From Oscillospiraceae bacterium (GTDB lineage: Bacteria; Bacillota; Clostridia; UMGS1810): 34,684 nucleotides of DNA. The DNA is taken from assembly GCA_022769845.1 (NCBI GenBank), contig JALEIO010000182.1:1-34684 (forward strand), in the 5' to 3' direction. A program made the translations under genes and the position numbers. Positions 1-12,045 of this stretch are shown in pieces (within the stretch, counting starts at the first letter, position 1; every line of letters begins with the position of its first letter). Under the pieces are notes generated by a model that saw only the letters and a program-made list of their open reading frames with translations, searched no databases and was not told the origin of the DNA.

Positions 1-398
<398 letters not shown>

Positions 399-405
399 TC
401 ACCTC

Positions 406-3400
406 TTATATATCGTCATCGTCAAAAGTGCTGTTCAGAATATCTTCCGCGTCGGAATCGTCTATTTCGTCGGCATTCATAAGCTCTTTCAAGCTGATAT
501 CGTCGTCGTCATAATCCTCATCGTCGAAATCTTTCTTTGCCATATCCATAAATTCGCTTCCGTCTCCGAGTATGTCGTTAAGATCGTAATCGTCCTTAGC
601 GAGCGAGCTTCCTCCGAGAATATCGTTATAATCTGCCATTCCGCCCAATCCGAGCGCGTCGTCGTCATCGTAAAGTTTATCTTTTGCGAGTTCGTCCTTC
701 GCTCCTTCAATATCCGCTTTATCAAATCCGAGATCAACTTCCTGAACTTCTTCTTTGACTGCGCGCATAGGTCTCGTAATTTCTCTGTCGTCATCGTATG
801 ATTCCGTGAGTTTTATTTCTTCATGATCGTCCGTATAAAGTTTTACGTCAAGACCTAAAGCCTGAATTTCTTTCTTCAATACTTTGAAAGCTTCCGGAAT
901 TCCGGGTTCGGTAGTAACGTTTGCTTTTATAATACTGTCAAATACTTTTTGTCTTCCGACGATATCGTCCGATTTGACCGTAAGTATTTCCTGAAGGATA
1001 TGACTTGCTCCATACGCTTCCAATGCCCAAACTTCCATTTCTCCGAAACGCTGACCGCCGAATTGCGCTTTTCCTCCGAGAGGTTGTTGCGTAACGAGGC
1101 TGTACGGTCCGGTGCTTCTTGCGTGAATCTTGTCGTCTACAAGGTGGTTAAGTTTCAGCATATACATATAACCGACGGTTACTTCGTTTTCAAAAGGTTC
1201 GCCCGTTCTGCCGTCATAAAGCTGGAATTTACCGTCAACGTATTTGTTTCCGTTAGCGTCCGTCTTTTCAAATCCGTTCTGCTTAAACAGTTCTTTGATA
1301 TCGTTTTCCGTTGCTCCGTCGAAAACGGGAGTAGCCACTTTGTAACCGAGCATTTTCGCTATCATTCCGAGGTGAACTTCGAGAACCTGTCCTATATTCA
1401 TACGCGAAGGAACGCCCAAAGGATTCAATACGATCTGCAACGGAGTGCCGTCTTCCATAAAAGGCATATCTTCTTTGGGAAGTACTCTTGAGATAACGCC
1501 CTTATTTCCGTGACGCCCAGCCATCTTATCGCCGACAGAAATTTTTCTCTTCTGAGCTATATAAACTCTGATAAGTTTGTTTACGCCCGGATCGAGTTCG
1601 TCTTTATTTTCGCGCGTAAGAATTTTAACTCCGACTACTATACCGCCGCCACCGTGCGGAACTTTTAACGATACGTCGCGGACTTCACGCGCTTTCTCTC
1701 CGAATATTGCGCGTAACAGTCTTTCTTCGGGAGTAAGTTCGGTTTCTCCTTTCGGCGTAACTTTTCCGACAAGATAATCTCCGCTCTTAACTTCGGAACC
1801 GATCATTACTATTCCTTCTTCGTCGAGATTTTTAAGTAAATCGTCGCTTACGTTCGGAATATCTCTCGTAATTATTTCTTCTCCGAGTTTCGTATCGCGA
1901 GCTTCTATTTCGTGTTCTTCTATATGAATTGTAGTAAATACGTCTTTCTTAACGAGTTCTTCGCTTATAAGTATAGCGTCCTCGTAATTGTAACCTTCCC
2001 ACGTCATAAATCCGATGAGAATGTTTTTGCCGAGTGCAATTTCGCCCTGTGATGTTGAAGGACCGTCGGCGATAATATCACCCTTTTGCACAATTTCGCC
2101 CTTTTTAACAATAGGCTTTTGATTTATGCAGGTTCCCTGGTTTGAACGCAGAAATTTAATAAGTTTGTAGTTTCTTAAATTTCCGTCTTTCTCTTTTATA
2201 ACAATTGTATCCGCCGAAACAAAATCAACAACGCCGTCCTCTTTTGCAAGAACAACAACGCCCGAATCCTTTGCCGCCTTATATTCCATACCGGTACCCA
2301 CAATCGGAGAGTCGGGATTAAGAAGCGGAACAGCCTGACGCTGCATATTGGAACCCATCAGAGCACGAACCGCGTCGTCGTTTTCAAGAAACGGAATCAT
2401 AGCCGTAGCGACTGAAACAAGCTGCTTCGGCGAAACATCCATATAGTCAACCTTGTTATTTTCTATTTCAACAAATTCATCCTGATAGCGAACGATAATT
2501 TTCTTTTTTGCAAACTTATTGTCCTCGGTAAGAACTTCGTTTGCCTGCGCGATTTTGTAGTTATCCTCAATATCCGCAGTCATATATTCGATTTCGTCTG
2601 TAACAATACCGGTTTCCTTGTCAACCTTGCGGTACGGTGCTTCAATAAAGCCGAATTCGTTAATTCTTGCATAGCACGAAAGCGAGTTGATAAGACCAAT
2701 GTTAGGACCTTCAGGCGTTTCGATAGGACACATTCTGCCATAGTGAGAATGGTGAACGTCACGAACCTCAAAGCCCGCTCTCTCTCTGCTTAAGCCGCCC
2801 GGACCAAGAGCCGAAAGACGTCTTTTATGAGTAAGCTCCGCAAGAGGATTTGTCTGATCCATAAACTGTGAAAGCTGGCTGCTTCCGAAAAATTCTTTTA
2901 TAGCCGACACAACGGGTCGCGAATTTATAAGAAGCTGCGGAGTTACCGAATCCAAATCCTGGGTGGTCATTCTTTCTTTTACAACTCTTTCCAGACGCGC
3001 AAAACCTATACGGAACTGATTCTGCAAAAGCTCGCCCACCGCTCTTATTCTTCTGTTGCCGAGGTGGTCGATATCATCTGTTGTGCCCATACCGTATGCA
3101 AGATTGTTATGGTAGTTGATTGACGCAAAAATATCGTCAAGAATGATATGTTTCGGAATAAGCTCATCAATTCTTGCCTTGATTTCTTCTTTAATTTCTT
3201 CTTCGGTTTCCTTTTGCTCCAAAATTTCCAAAAGCACGCTGTAACGCACCTTTTCGGTAATTCCAAGGTCGGACACGTCAAAATCAACGTGGTCCGAAAG
3301 GTTAACCATACCGTTTGAGAACACCTTGATTTCTTTGCCCTCAAACATAAGATAAACAACATTCACGCCTGATTTTTCAATCTCTTTTGACGCGTCAATG

Positions 3401-4332
3401 CCGATAATTTCACCCTTTTTAACATAAACCTCGCCCGTTTCAGGGTCAACAATATCTCTTGCAGCCTCAAAGTTTCGTATTCTCTTTGAAAGCGCAAGCT
3501 TTTTGTTGAATTTAAAACGACCTACTTTAGACAAATCATAACGCTTGTCATCATAGAAAAGCGCGTTAAGAAGGCTTGTGGCGCTCTCCACCGTGGGAGG
3601 CTCGCCGGGACGCAGCTTTTTGTAAATTTCAATAAGCGCTTCTTCGGTTGTCTTTGTCGGGTCTTTTTCAAGCGTGGTGATAAGCTTTTCGTCCTCGCCG
3701 AAAAGCTCTAAAATCTGCGCATTTGTTCCAACGCCGAGCGCTCTTATAAGAACGGTAACGGGAAGCTTTCTCGTTCTGTCAATTCTAACAGAAAATACGT
3801 CATTTGAATCGGTTTCGTATTCAAGCCAAGCGCCGCGGTTGGGTATAACCGTAGCAAAATAAAGCTTTTTACCGATTTTGTCAAACTGCATATCATAATA
3901 TATACCGGGCGATCTAACAACCTGGCTGACGATAACACGCTCTGCACCGTTGATTATGAAAGTACCTTGGTCGGTCATAAGCGGAAATTCACCCATAAAA
4001 ATTTCCTGCTCTTTAACTTCGCCTGTTTCTTTATTGATAAGCCTTACCTTCATTTTAAGCGGTTTCGAGTATGTAGCATCTCGTTCTTTACATTCCTCAA
4101 CCGAATATTTGGGGTTGTCCTCCAAATAATAATCATTAAATTCCAGCAAAAGATTGCCCGAAAAGTCGGTAATAGGCGAAACATCGTGCAAAACCTCTTT
4201 CAATCCCTTTTCGATAAACCAGTTGTAGGAATTAATTTGAACTTCGATTAAGTTTGGCATTTTGGACTGATCCTCGTTGATACGGGAAAAGCTCATACGT
4301 TCATTCTTGCCAAGCTTTATAGGATGTACCAT
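406..4332 (-). CDS. rpoB: DNA-directed RNA polymerase subunit beta; start placed at [15 protein letters not shown] after GAGGTGA rather than the track start 4377
   Basis: Conserved RpoB motifs ([73 protein letters not shown]). Confidence 0.98.
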   Translation of the reverse strand: MVHPIKLGKNERMSFSRINEDQSKMPNLIEVQINSYNWFIEKGLKEVLHDVSPITDFSGNLLLEFNDYYLEDNPKYSVEECKERDATYSKPLKMKVRLINKETGEVKEQEIFMGEFPLMTDQGTFIINGAERVIVSQVVRSPGIYYDMQFDKIGKKLYFATVIPNRGAWLEYETDSNDVFSVRIDRTRKLPVTVLIRALGVGTNAQILELFGEDEKLITTLEKDPTKTTEEALIEIYKKLRPGEPPTVESATSLLNALFYDDKRYDLSKVGRFKFNKKLALSKRIRNFEAARDIVDPETGEVYVKKGEIIGIDASKEIEKSGVNVVYLMFEGKEIKVFSNGMVNLSDHVDFDVSDLGITEKVRYSVLLEILEQKETEEEIKEEIKARIDELIPKHIILDDIFASINYHNNLAYGMGTTDDIDHLGNRRIRAVGELLQNQFRIGFARLERVVKERMTTQDLDSVTPQLLINSRPVVSAIKEFFGSSQLSQFMDQTNPLAELTHKRRLSALGPGGLSRERAGFEVRDVHHSHYGRMCPIETPEGPNIGLINSLSCYARINEFGFIEAPYRKVDKETGIVTDEIEYMTADIEDNYKIAQANEVLTEDNKFAKKKIIVRYQDEFVEIENNKVDYMDVSPKQLVSVATAMIPFLENDDAVRALMGSNMQRQAVPLLNPDSPIVGTGMEYKAAKDSGVVVLAKEDGVVDFVSADTIVIKEKDGNLRNYKLIKFLRSNQGTCINQKPIVKKGEIVQKGDIIADGPSTSQGEIALGKNILIGFMTWEGYNYEDAILISEELVKKDVFTTIHIEEHEIEARDTKLGEEIITRDIPNVSDDLLKNLDEEGIVMIGSEVKSGDYLVGKVTPKGETELTPEERLLRAIFGEKAREVRDVSLKVPHGGGGIVVGVKILTRENKDELDPGVNKLIRVYIAQKRKISVGDKMAGRHGNKGVISRVLPKEDMPFMEDGTPLQIVLNPLGVPSRMNIGQVLEVHLGMIAKMLGYKVATPVFDGATENDIKELFKQNGFEKTDANGNKYVDGKFQLYDGRTGEPFENEVTVGYMYMLKLNHLVDDKIHARSTGPYSLVTQQPLGGKAQFGGQRFGEMEVWALEAYGASHILQEILTVKSDDIVGRQKVFDSIIKANVTTEPGIPEAFKVLKKEIQALGLDVKLYTDDHEEIKLTESYDDDREITRPMRAVKEEVQEVDLGFDKADIEGAKDELAKDKLYDDDDALGLGGMADYNDILGGSSLAKDDYDLNDILGDGSEFMDMAKKDFDDEDYDDDDISLKELMNADEIDDSDAEDILNSTFDDDDI

Positions 4333-4544
4333 AGAACAAATCACCTCATTTAAAATTTTGGGACACTTAAAAAGCACTTTTGGGCATAGGAATCCCTATG
4401 CCTTTTTTCTGTTCTTTCCCAATAAAGAACAGGTTTATATATTACAAAATCATTTATTATCCTGTTATTTTTACCAAAAAATCAAATTTTAAACATAAAA
4501 TCTAAAAAATGGCGCAATACAAGAGAATACGATTGCAATTTATA

Positions 4545-4573
4545 ATAATATCATATAAAGTAAAATATGTCAA
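4545..4573 (-). promoter_or_regulatory. Candidate sigma-A promoter for rpoBC: TTGACA-17 bp-TATTAT with upstream TGA (extended -10)
   Basis: Read directly on the minus strand; about 210 nt upstream of the rpoB start. Confidence 0.75.
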
Positions 4574-4702
4574 CCTTTTTTTAAAAAAATTTTACGCAAA
4601 TTTTAAACCTCATCAAACAATGCTGTTTTTTAGTGCCTACAATACTTTTTTGCAAATTCAATAAAATGCAGCCGCACATTTTTTGCGCAGCCGCATTTAA
4701 AA

Positions 4703-5650
4703 CTATTTTTTCAGCGATATTGATTTTTTCGCCGCTTGTGCAATATCCTTTGCGGTGAGGTGATATTCTTCAAGCAAGAGTTTAGGAACTCCCGACTTTC
4801 CAAACACGTCCTGCGTGCCTACTCTTACAAGCGGTGCCGGATAATTTTCGCACAAAACTTCAGCAACCGCGCTGCCGAGCCCGCCGATAACATTGTGTTC
4901 CTCGCACGAAACAAGCGCGCCGGTTTCTTTTGCAGCTTTAATGATAATATCCTTGTCAATCGGCTTAATTGTATGTATGTTAACAACTCTTGCCGAAATA
5001 TTCTCCTCTGCCAACATCTTTTGAGCCTCAAGCGCCTCGCCTACCATAAGACCGGTTGCAAAAATTGTAACGTCCTTGCCGTCTTTAAGCATAATGCCCT
5101 TGCCGAGTTCAAATTTGTAGGTTTCCTCATCGTTAATCTGCTCAACCGCAAGACGTCCCAGACGAACATAAAACGGGCCGTAATTGTCAATTGCCGCTTT
5201 GATTGCCGCTTTTGTTTCAACCGCGTCGCAGGGCGAAATAACCGTCATATTCGGAAGAGCACGCATAATTGCTATATCTTCTAACGCCTGGTGCGTTGCA
5301 CCGTCCTCGCCTACCGATACGCCTGCGTGGGTTGCGCAAATCTTAACATTCAAATTAGGATAGCATATTGAATTTCTCACTTGTTCAAACGCTCTGCCCG
5401 CTGCAAACATTGCAAAGCTTGAGGCAAAAACGATTTTTCCGCAGCTTGCAAGTCCTGCGGCGGTAGACATCATATTAGCCTCGGCAATGCCCATATTTAT
5501 AAATCTTTCAGGATACTTTTTCTTAAAATTTTCTGTTTTTGTGGATTTCGACAAATCGGCGTCCAAAACCAAAATTTTCTCGTTGCCGCCGAATTCTGCA
5601 AGCGCATTTCCGTAAGCCTCACGGGTTGCAATCTTCTTTTTATCCGCCAT
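4703..5650 (-). CDS. Transketolase C-terminal subunit
   Basis: Split transketolase family: MADKKKIATREAYGNALAEFGGNEKILVLDADLSKSTKT..., FINMGIAEANMMSTAAGLA. Confidence 0.95.
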   Translation of the reverse strand: MADKKKIATREAYGNALAEFGGNEKILVLDADLSKSTKTENFKKKYPERFINMGIAEANMMSTAAGLASCGKIVFASSFAMFAAGRAFEQVRNSICYPNLNVKICATHAGVSVGEDGATHQALEDIAIMRALPNMTVISPCDAVETKAAIKAAIDNYGPFYVRLGRLAVEQINDEETYKFELGKGIMLKDGKDVTIFATGLMVGEALEAQKMLAEENISARVVNIHTIKPIDKDIIIKAAKETGALVSCEEHNVIGGLGSAVAEVLCENYPAPLVRVGTQDVFGKSGVPKLLLEEYHLTAKDIAQAAKKSISLKK

Positions 5651-5651
5651 T

Positions 5652-6488
5652 TTATCTTGCCTCCAATTCTTTCAAATGAACATTAAGCTCGCTTATCGCC
5701 TGATTGTACTGTTCTTCGTTTGGTGCAGCTCCGTGCCACGAAGCCTCGTTTTCCATAAACGAAACACCTTTGCCCTTTATGCTCTTTGCAATAACAGCTG
5801 TCGGCTTGCTTTTGGTGTTTTTCGCAGTTTTTATTGCATTTTTTATTTCATCATAGTTGTGAGCGTCAATCACAATAACATTCCAGCCGAACGCCTTAAA
5901 TTTTTCGTCAATCGGAAGCGGCGACATAACCTTTGAAATATCGCCGTCAATCTGAAGACCGTTAAAATCAATAAAAATAGTTATATTGTCAAGCTTATAA
6001 TGCGGAGCAAACATAGCCGCCTCCCAAACCTGACCTTCTTCAAGCTCGCCGTCTCCCAAAATTGCATAAACGCGGTAATCTTTTTTGTCAAGCTTTCCTG
6101 CAAGCGCCATACCGTTTGCCGCACAAACTCCCTGACCGAGCGAACCGGTAGACATATCAACACCCGGAACCCCTTTCATATCGGGATGTCCCTGAAGATA
6201 ACTGTCTATTCGTCTGAAGGTTTTTACGTCATCAACCGGAAAAAATCCTCTTTCGGCAAGCGCACCGTAAAGAGCAGGCGCACAGTGCCCCTTTGAAAGC
6301 ACAAATCTGTCGCGGTTTTCGTCCTTGGGATTTTTCGGATCTATCCTCATTTCGTCAAAATAGAGCACTGATAAAATATCAGCTATTGAAAGCGAACCGC
6401 CCGGATGACCCGAAGAAGCGCTGTAAACCGCTTCCAATGCGTGTTTTCTTATTTTGTAAGCGGTTTTTTCAAGTGATAAGTTGTCCAT
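5652..6488 (-). CDS. Transketolase N-terminal (TPP-binding) subunit
   Basis: SSGHPGGSLSIADILSVLYF, GDGELEEGQVWEAAMFA (TPP motif); 1 nt from the C-terminal subunit gene. Confidence 0.95.
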   Translation of the reverse strand: MDNLSLEKTAYKIRKHALEAVYSASSGHPGGSLSIADILSVLYFDEMRIDPKNPKDENRDRFVLSKGHCAPALYGALAERGFFPVDDVKTFRRIDSYLQGHPDMKGVPGVDMSTGSLGQGVCAANGMALAGKLDKKDYRVYAILGDGELEEGQVWEAAMFAPHYKLDNITIFIDFNGLQIDGDISKVMSPLPIDEKFKAFGWNVIVIDAHNYDEIKNAIKTAKNTKSKPTAVIAKSIKGKGVSFMENEASWHGAAPNEEQYNQAISELNVHLKELEAR

Positions 6489-6506
6489 TTTTACCTCCCA
6501 AATAAT

Positions 6507-7343
6507 TTAAAAATTTTCTTTAAATCCCTCTCCCAATGTCTGCGAAACATCGGAGATTATAATAAAAGCATTTTTATCTGCATTTTTAACAATATTTTTT
6601 AGCTTTGCAACCTCTCGCGGCTTTACAACGCACATCAGCATAACGCCGCTGCTGTCAGAATACATACCCTTTGACAAAATTCCGGTAACGCCCCTATTCA
6701 TAAGGCTTAAAATACGCTTGCTTATTTCGGTATGCTTGTCCGAAATAATGAAAACCGACTTGGAATAATCCATACCGTCAACAATATAATCGGTAACCTT
6801 TACGCTTACAAAAAGTGCGAGCGTGCAGTATAAAACAAGCGAAAAATCCGAAAACGCAACCGCCGTTGCAAAAATAACCACAAGGTCGGCAATCAAAATT
6901 ACATTTCCAATGCTTATATGCGGAAATTTTTTGTTTATCATAAGCGCAAGAAGGTCTGTTCCGCCTGTCGCAGCGCCGTTTGCAACAACAATTCCTATTC
7001 CGCAGCCCATTGCCGCACCGCCGAAAAGCGCATTAAGCACCCTGTCGCTGCCCATTTGCGGAATGTTTTCGCACATATACAAAAACACCGAAAGCAAAAA
7101 CGCTGAAAGCATTGAATTTAAAAGGTCTTTTCGGTCAAGATACTTAAACCCCACCGCAAACATAACGGCATTTAGCAAAAGTACGGTAAAAAATACCGGA
7201 ATACCAAACATAAAATACAAAAGTGTACCTATTCCGCTTACGCCGCCAACCGACATTTTAAACGGAATTAAAAACATATCAAGTCCCAAAGCAGTCAGAA
7301 AAGAGCCTAAAACAATCATAAAATATTTAATTGTATTTTTCAT
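6507..7343 (-). CDS. YitT family membrane protein (DUF2179 C-terminal domain)
   Basis: Multi-TM plus GGTDLLALMINKKFPHISIGNVILIAD and the C-terminal small domain typical of YitT. Confidence 0.9.
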   Translation of the reverse strand: MKNTIKYFMIVLGSFLTALGLDMFLIPFKMSVGGVSGIGTLLYFMFGIPVFFTVLLLNAVMFAVGFKYLDRKDLLNSMLSAFLLSVFLYMCENIPQMGSDRVLNALFGGAAMGCGIGIVVANGAATGGTDLLALMINKKFPHISIGNVILIADLVVIFATAVAFSDFSLVLYCTLALFVSVKVTDYIVDGMDYSKSVFIISDKHTEISKRILSLMNRGVTGILSKGMYSDSSGVMLMCVVKPREVAKLKNIVKNADKNAFIIISDVSQTLGEGFKENF

Positions 7344-7366
7344 TTTCGCTTTGAAAATCCTAAAAT

Positions 7367-7762
7367 TTAACTGTGCATTTCATAGGATAATTTCAAAATT
7401 TCCTCCAATCGTGCAAAATCTTTTTTAAAGTAAAGATAGCCTAAAAGCGTTTCAAAACCTGTTGCACGTCGGTAGTCTATGATGTCGGCATTTTTTGCCG
7501 CCGTCGGTGATTTGGCATTTCTGCCGCGTTTGTAAATTTTAATTTCGTCATCGCTTAAACTCTGCTCAATTGCCGCAACCGCCATAGACTGCGCATTTGC
7601 GCTTACATAGGTAGTTGCCGCTCTGTGCAGCTTTGATGCGGGAAGATTTTTGTCCTTTGCAAGCATTGTGCGAATATAAAGCTCGTGCACCGCATCGCCG
7701 ACATATGCAAAGGTAAGCGGCGAAATTGTTTCAAGCGGTGCATTCACCTCAAAATTAAACAT
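7367..7762 (-). CDS. mrnC: Mini-ribonuclease 3
   Basis: [20 protein letters not shown]...; overlaps cysS by 8 nt, a common gene neighbour. Confidence 0.92.
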   Translation of the reverse strand: MFNFEVNAPLETISPLTFAYVGDAVHELYIRTMLAKDKNLPASKLHRAATTYVSANAQSMAVAAIEQSLSDDEIKIYKRGRNAKSPTAAKNADIIDYRRATGFETLLGYLYFKKDFARLEEILKLSYEMHS

Positions 7763-9143
7763 CTCTTCTCCATTTAACGCCCTGACGGGTGTCCTCCAAA
7801 ATAATTCCCTTCGCCTTCAAATCGTCGCGGATTTTGTCTGCAAGCGCAAAATCCTTGTTCTTTCGGGCGTTGTTTCTGTCCTCAATAAGCTTTTCAATTT
7901 CTTCGTCAATAATTTCGTCCTTTTTGTTCTGCAATATTCCCAGAACGCCGCCCAGCTCGCGGATAAGCGAAATTGCCTTGTCAATTGTTTCAACCGTAGT
8001 TTTTTCGTTAATTTCAGTGTTTGCAAACTTAACCAAATCAAAAATTGCCGAAATTGCGTCCGCCGTATTAATATCGTCGTCCATTGCGGCTATAAACTCA
8101 TTCTTAAAGCTGTCAAGCTTATCAAACGCCGAATTATCATTTTTCTCGCCGCCGGAATTTTTCAAAAATTCAAGATTATCTATGCAGGTGTAAATTCTGT
8201 TTAAGCCTGCTTGTGCCTGCAAAAGCAGGTCGTGACTGAAGTTTATGGGATTTCGGTAATGCGCCGAAAGCATAAAAAATCTTATAACCTCATAGTCAAA
8301 CTCCTTTGCAACGTCGCGCACGGTGAAAAAGTTGTTCAAGGATTTTGACATTTTTCGGTTGTCAACATTAATATAGCCGTTGTGCAGCCAATAATGCGCA
8401 AACTGACATCCGTTGGCAGCCTCGCTTTGCGCAACCTCGTTTTCGTGGTGCGGAAAAACCAAATCCATACCGCCCGAGTGAATATCTATTGTGCTTCCAA
8501 GATATTTGTTCGCCATAGCGCTGCACTCAATATGCCAGCCCGGTCTTCCTTCGCCCCAAGGGCTTTCCCAGTAAGGCTCTCCTTCTTTTTTAGCCTTCCA
8601 AACAGCAAAATCCATAGGATTTTTCTTTTTATCTCCAACCTCAATTCTCGCGCCCGCTTCAAGATTTTCAAGCGGCTGATGCGAAAGCTTGCCGTATTCG
8701 TCAAACTTTTTAACATCAAAATAAACATCGCCGTCAACAGTATAGGTAAAACCCTTTTCCTCAAGGCTTTGTATAAGCTTTATAATTGCGTCAATGTTCT
8801 GTGTTGCCCTCGGATGATAGGTAGCCTCGTGTATGCCGAGCGCCTTGGAGTCTTTAAAGTATTCCGCAATAAACCTGTCGGCAAGCTCTGAAACGGTTGT
8901 ATGCTCCTCGTTTGCACGTCTTATCATTTTATCGTCTATGTCGGTAAAATTTTGAACGAATGTAACCTCATAGCCGCGGTATTCAAAATATCTTCTCAAA
9001 ACGTCAAACACAATAAACGGACGCGCGTTTCCGATATGAAAATAATTGTAAACCGTAGGCCCACAGGAATACATTTTTACCTTGTTTTCTTCAATAGGAA
9101 CAAATTCTTCTTTTTTTTGCGTAAGCGTATTATAAAGCTGCAT
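7755..9143 (-). CDS. cysS: Cysteinyl-tRNA synthetase
   Basis: [34 protein letters not shown] (KMSKS). Confidence 0.98.
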   Translation of the reverse strand: MQLYNTLTQKKEEFVPIEENKVKMYSCGPTVYNYFHIGNARPFIVFDVLRRYFEYRGYEVTFVQNFTDIDDKMIRRANEEHTTVSELADRFIAEYFKDSKALGIHEATYHPRATQNIDAIIKLIQSLEEKGFTYTVDGDVYFDVKKFDEYGKLSHQPLENLEAGARIEVGDKKKNPMDFAVWKAKKEGEPYWESPWGEGRPGWHIECSAMANKYLGSTIDIHSGGMDLVFPHHENEVAQSEAANGCQFAHYWLHNGYINVDNRKMSKSLNNFFTVRDVAKEFDYEVIRFFMLSAHYRNPINFSHDLLLQAQAGLNRIYTCIDNLEFLKNSGGEKNDNSAFDKLDSFKNEFIAAMDDDINTADAISAIFDLVKFANTEINEKTTVETIDKAISLIRELGGVLGILQNKKDEIIDEEIEKLIEDRNNARKNKDFALADKIRDDLKAKGIILEDTRQGVKWRRDV

Positions 9144-9173
9144 AAAGCATTCTTCCTTTCTTGCCTTTGTAAT

Positions 9174-9869
9174 CTATTCTTTATCCTTTTTATTAAGCTT
9201 TTCAAGCTCATAAATTCGTTTATAAATTTTGCAAAGTTCTTGAGAGACAGGGTCGGGAATATGTATCTGGTCAAGATCACAGTCGTTTCTCACCTTTTCA
9301 CCGTTAAGACGCGTAACCCTTGCCGGAACGCCCACACAGGTGGAATTTGCAGGAACCTCGCTTAAAACAACCGCATTTGCGGCAATTTTAGAATTGTCTC
9401 CCACCTTGAACGGCCCCAAAACCTTTGCGCCTGCGCCAATCATAACGTTATTTCCGATTGTGGGGTGGCGCTTTCCTTTATCCTTGCCCGTTCCGCCGAG
9501 AGTAACTCCCTGATATATAGTACAGTTGTCGCCTATAATTGTGGTTTCGCCCACAACAACTCCCATCCCGTGGTCAATAAAAAGTCCCTTTCCGATTTTT
9601 GCACCCGGGTGAATTTCAATGCCCGTAAAAAATCTTGTGGTCTGCGAAATAAAACGCGCGATAAAATAAAGATGAAGTTTATAGAAAAAGTGAGCATATC
9701 TGTATCGCACCACCGCGTGAACGCCCGAATAAAGCAAAAGAATTTCAAAATAATTTCGTGCCGCAGGGTCACGCTCTTTAATACATTTAATCTCTCTTGC
9801 CGCCAGCGAAACAAAAATTATCAAATCAATTATTGCAAGCAGCAAAAGCGCAAATAAAAATATTTTCAA
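9174..9869 (-). CDS. cysE: Serine O-acetyltransferase; start probably TTG at 9869 after GGAGG rather than 9911
   Basis: Hexapeptide-repeat sequence [56 protein letters not shown]. Confidence 0.95.
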   Translation of the reverse strand: MKIFLFALLLLAIIDLIIFVSLAAREIKCIKERDPAARNYFEILLLYSGVHAVVRYRYAHFFYKLHLYFIARFISQTTRFFTGIEIHPGAKIGKGLFIDHGMGVVVGETTIIGDNCTIYQGVTLGGTGKDKGKRHPTIGNNVMIGAGAKVLGPFKVGDNSKIAANAVVLSEVPANSTCVGVPARVTRLNGEKVRNDCDLDQIHIPDPVSQELCKIYKRIYELEKLNKKDKE

Positions 9870-9938
9870 GAGAATCCTCCGTTCAAAATAAATCCATATT
9901 AGATTATACATTTAATTAATGCAAATTACAACCCCAAA

Positions 9939-10745
9939 TTACGATTTTTCCTCTTTGCTACAATTTTTCTTCTTTAATTTGTAAATAATTGCGCAAATTG
10001 ACAGTATAACAAGCACCGCCGCCAAAAGCTGTGAAACCCTTATGCTCCCCAAGTAAAGGCTGTCGGTACGCATACCCTCAATCCACACTCTGCCGAGCGA
10101 ATACAGCCCAAGATAGCTTAAAAACACTTCCCCGTCAAAGCGCCTGTTTTTCATAATTTTTCTTAAAACAAAAAACACACCGATGTTCCAAACGCTTTCA
10201 TAAAGAAAAGTCGGGTGAACAAAAATTTCTTTTCCGTTTTCAATAAGTCCCATTCTTAAAATAAAATCCGTTTCGCCGCCGTGTGCCTCTCCGTTTATAA
10301 AATTGCCCCATCTTCCGATAATCTGACCGATTAAAACACCCATAATACACACATCGAAAACCTTTGCAACATTAAGCTTTTTAACCCTGCAATAAATATA
10401 TGCCGAAATCACCGCGCCGATAACCGCGCCGTAAATGGCAATGCCGCCGTTCCATATTTTGAAAATGTCCCAAAGATTGTCCTTATAATCGGAAAAACTG
10501 AAAATCACATAATAAAGCCGCGCGCAGATTATTCCGGACGGCGCGCCGAAAATTGCAATATCAAGAATATTGTCGCTCGAAAGATTTCCGTAATCCTTGA
10601 TTTTTACGCAATACAAAATTGCAAGAAAAAATCCGAGTGCAATAATAATTCCGTACCAGTGAATTTTAAGACCAAACACCGAAAACGCAATCGGGTTAAT
10701 CTCAAACCAGTCGATATTAAGGCCCGGAAAGCTGATTTTTGTCAT
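9939..10745 (-). CDS. lgt: Prolipoprotein diacylglyceryl transferase
   Basis: IHWYGIIIALGFF, GRWGNFINGEAHG signature; C-terminal VSQ...AAV. Confidence 0.96.
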   Translation of the reverse strand: MTKISFPGLNIDWFEINPIAFSVFGLKIHWYGIIIALGFFLAILYCVKIKDYGNLSSDNILDIAIFGAPSGIICARLYYVIFSFSDYKDNLWDIFKIWNGGIAIYGAVIGAVISAYIYCRVKKLNVAKVFDVCIMGVLIGQIIGRWGNFINGEAHGGETDFILRMGLIENGKEIFVHPTFLYESVWNIGVFFVLRKIMKNRRFDGEVFLSYLGLYSLGRVWIEGMRTDSLYLGSIRVSQLLAAVLVILSICAIIYKLKKKNCSKEEKS

Positions 10746-10762
10746 AATAAAGTCACCTCATT

Positions 10763-12043
10763 TTAAGCAGGATAAACAATTGAAAGCGCCTGTTTTTCGT
10801 CATCGCAAAAAAGCTTTGTATATTTTTCGTTTACAAATGAAAGCGTTACCGAATCGAAAATACTTGAAAAATCAAACCAGTTAACGCCCTTTAATACGTT
10901 TCGAACCATTGAGGAGCAAATTCCCTCAACGTCGTTAAAGGTGCGAAGATAAGCGCCCCAGATGGACTTTTTCGCTCTGTCAAATTCGTCTGCGTCAATT
11001 CGTCCTTTTTCCTTAAAGTATTTTATAACCTCATTATAAACCGTTTCCGGCTCCTTGCTCTCGCCACCGATAATTGCGCACGCATATTCTTCTTCATACA
11101 TATAATCATACGAAAATTCGTCGTTTATAAGTCCGTCATTATACAGCCTTTCATACAAATCACTGCTTTTTGACGCAACCGACGAAAGAATAATTTTAAC
11201 CGCAATTTCGTTTTTCAAAATATCGTTGCCGCTCATTTTATCGGTGTCCTTGAAGCCAATGTCGAAAAGCGGCGCCGAAACGGATAATTTCTGCTCGATT
11301 TTCTTTTTGAACACACTTTCCTGTTCGCTCGGATAAACCGATTTCGCCTTGCTTCCGGTAATTTTATCGCCCATAATTTTATCGGTGATTTTCAAAACCT
11401 TTTCTTCGTCAACATCGCCCGCAACGCACAAAACCATATTTGACGGGTCATAAAACGTATTGTAGCATTTGTATAATACATCAGGCTGAATGTGCGAAAT
11501 GCTCTCTATTGTGCCGGCAATGTCGATTCGCACAGGAAAATCCTTGTAAAGCGCGCTCAAAAGATTAAACATAACCCTCCACTCGCCGTCGTCGTCATAC
11601 ATTCTTATTTCCTGACCGATAATACCCTTTTCCTTCTCCACATTTGCATCGGTAAAATACGGCGATTTAACGTAGTTTAAAAGATGCTCAAAGCTTTCGT
11701 AAAAATTGTCGGTACACGAAAAAAGATAGCAGGTGTTTGTAAACGAAGTAAAAGCATTTGCATTGGCGCCGTATTTGGAAAATTTTGCAAAAGCGTCACT
11801 GCCGTCGCTCATTTCAAACATTTTATGCTCCAAAAAATGCGCAATTCCGTCCGGGACGGTGATTAAATCATTTTCGCCGTTGGGAATAAACGTATTGTCA
11901 ATCGAGCCTATTTTCGCGCCGATTATGGCATATTTTTTGCTGAAATCCTTCTTTGGAACAACAAAAATTCCGAGTCCGCTCTCGTGCGTGCCGAAATAAA
12001 GCGTTTCGCCGATTGATTTGTTTTCTATTTTGTTAAATTTCAT
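10763..12043 (-). CDS. M16 family peptidase, YfmH-like (EF-P modification-associated family)
   Basis: HFLEHKMFE zinc-binding HxxEH motif; start at MKFNKIENK likelier than 12094. Confidence 0.88.
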   Translation of the reverse strand: MKFNKIENKSIGETLYFGTHESGLGIFVVPKKDFSKKYAIIGAKIGSIDNTFIPNGENDLITVPDGIAHFLEHKMFEMSDGSDAFAKFSKYGANANAFTSFTNTCYLFSCTDNFYESFEHLLNYVKSPYFTDANVEKEKGIIGQEIRMYDDDGEWRVMFNLLSALYKDFPVRIDIAGTIESISHIQPDVLYKCYNTFYDPSNMVLCVAGDVDEEKVLKITDKIMGDKITGSKAKSVYPSEQESVFKKKIEQKLSVSAPLFDIGFKDTDKMSGNDILKNEIAVKIILSSVASKSSDLYERLYNDGLINDEFSYDYMYEEEYACAIIGGESKEPETVYNEVIKYFKEKGRIDADEFDRAKKSIWGAYLRTFNDVEGICSSMVRNVLKGVNWFDFSSIFDSVTLSFVNEKYTKLFCDDEKQALSIVYPA

Positions 12044-12045
12044 TT

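Noticed and set aside
4660-4702. Hairpin-like repeat after the transketolase gene (aaatgcagccgcacattttttgcgcagccgcattt)
   Set aside because: The two GC-rich words are direct repeats (gcagccgca twice) rather than a clean inverted repeat; only 5 bp pair at the ends.
9144-9173. Possible T-box between cysE and cysS
   Set aside because: Only about 30 nt of intergenic space; no specifier stem or antiterminator visible.
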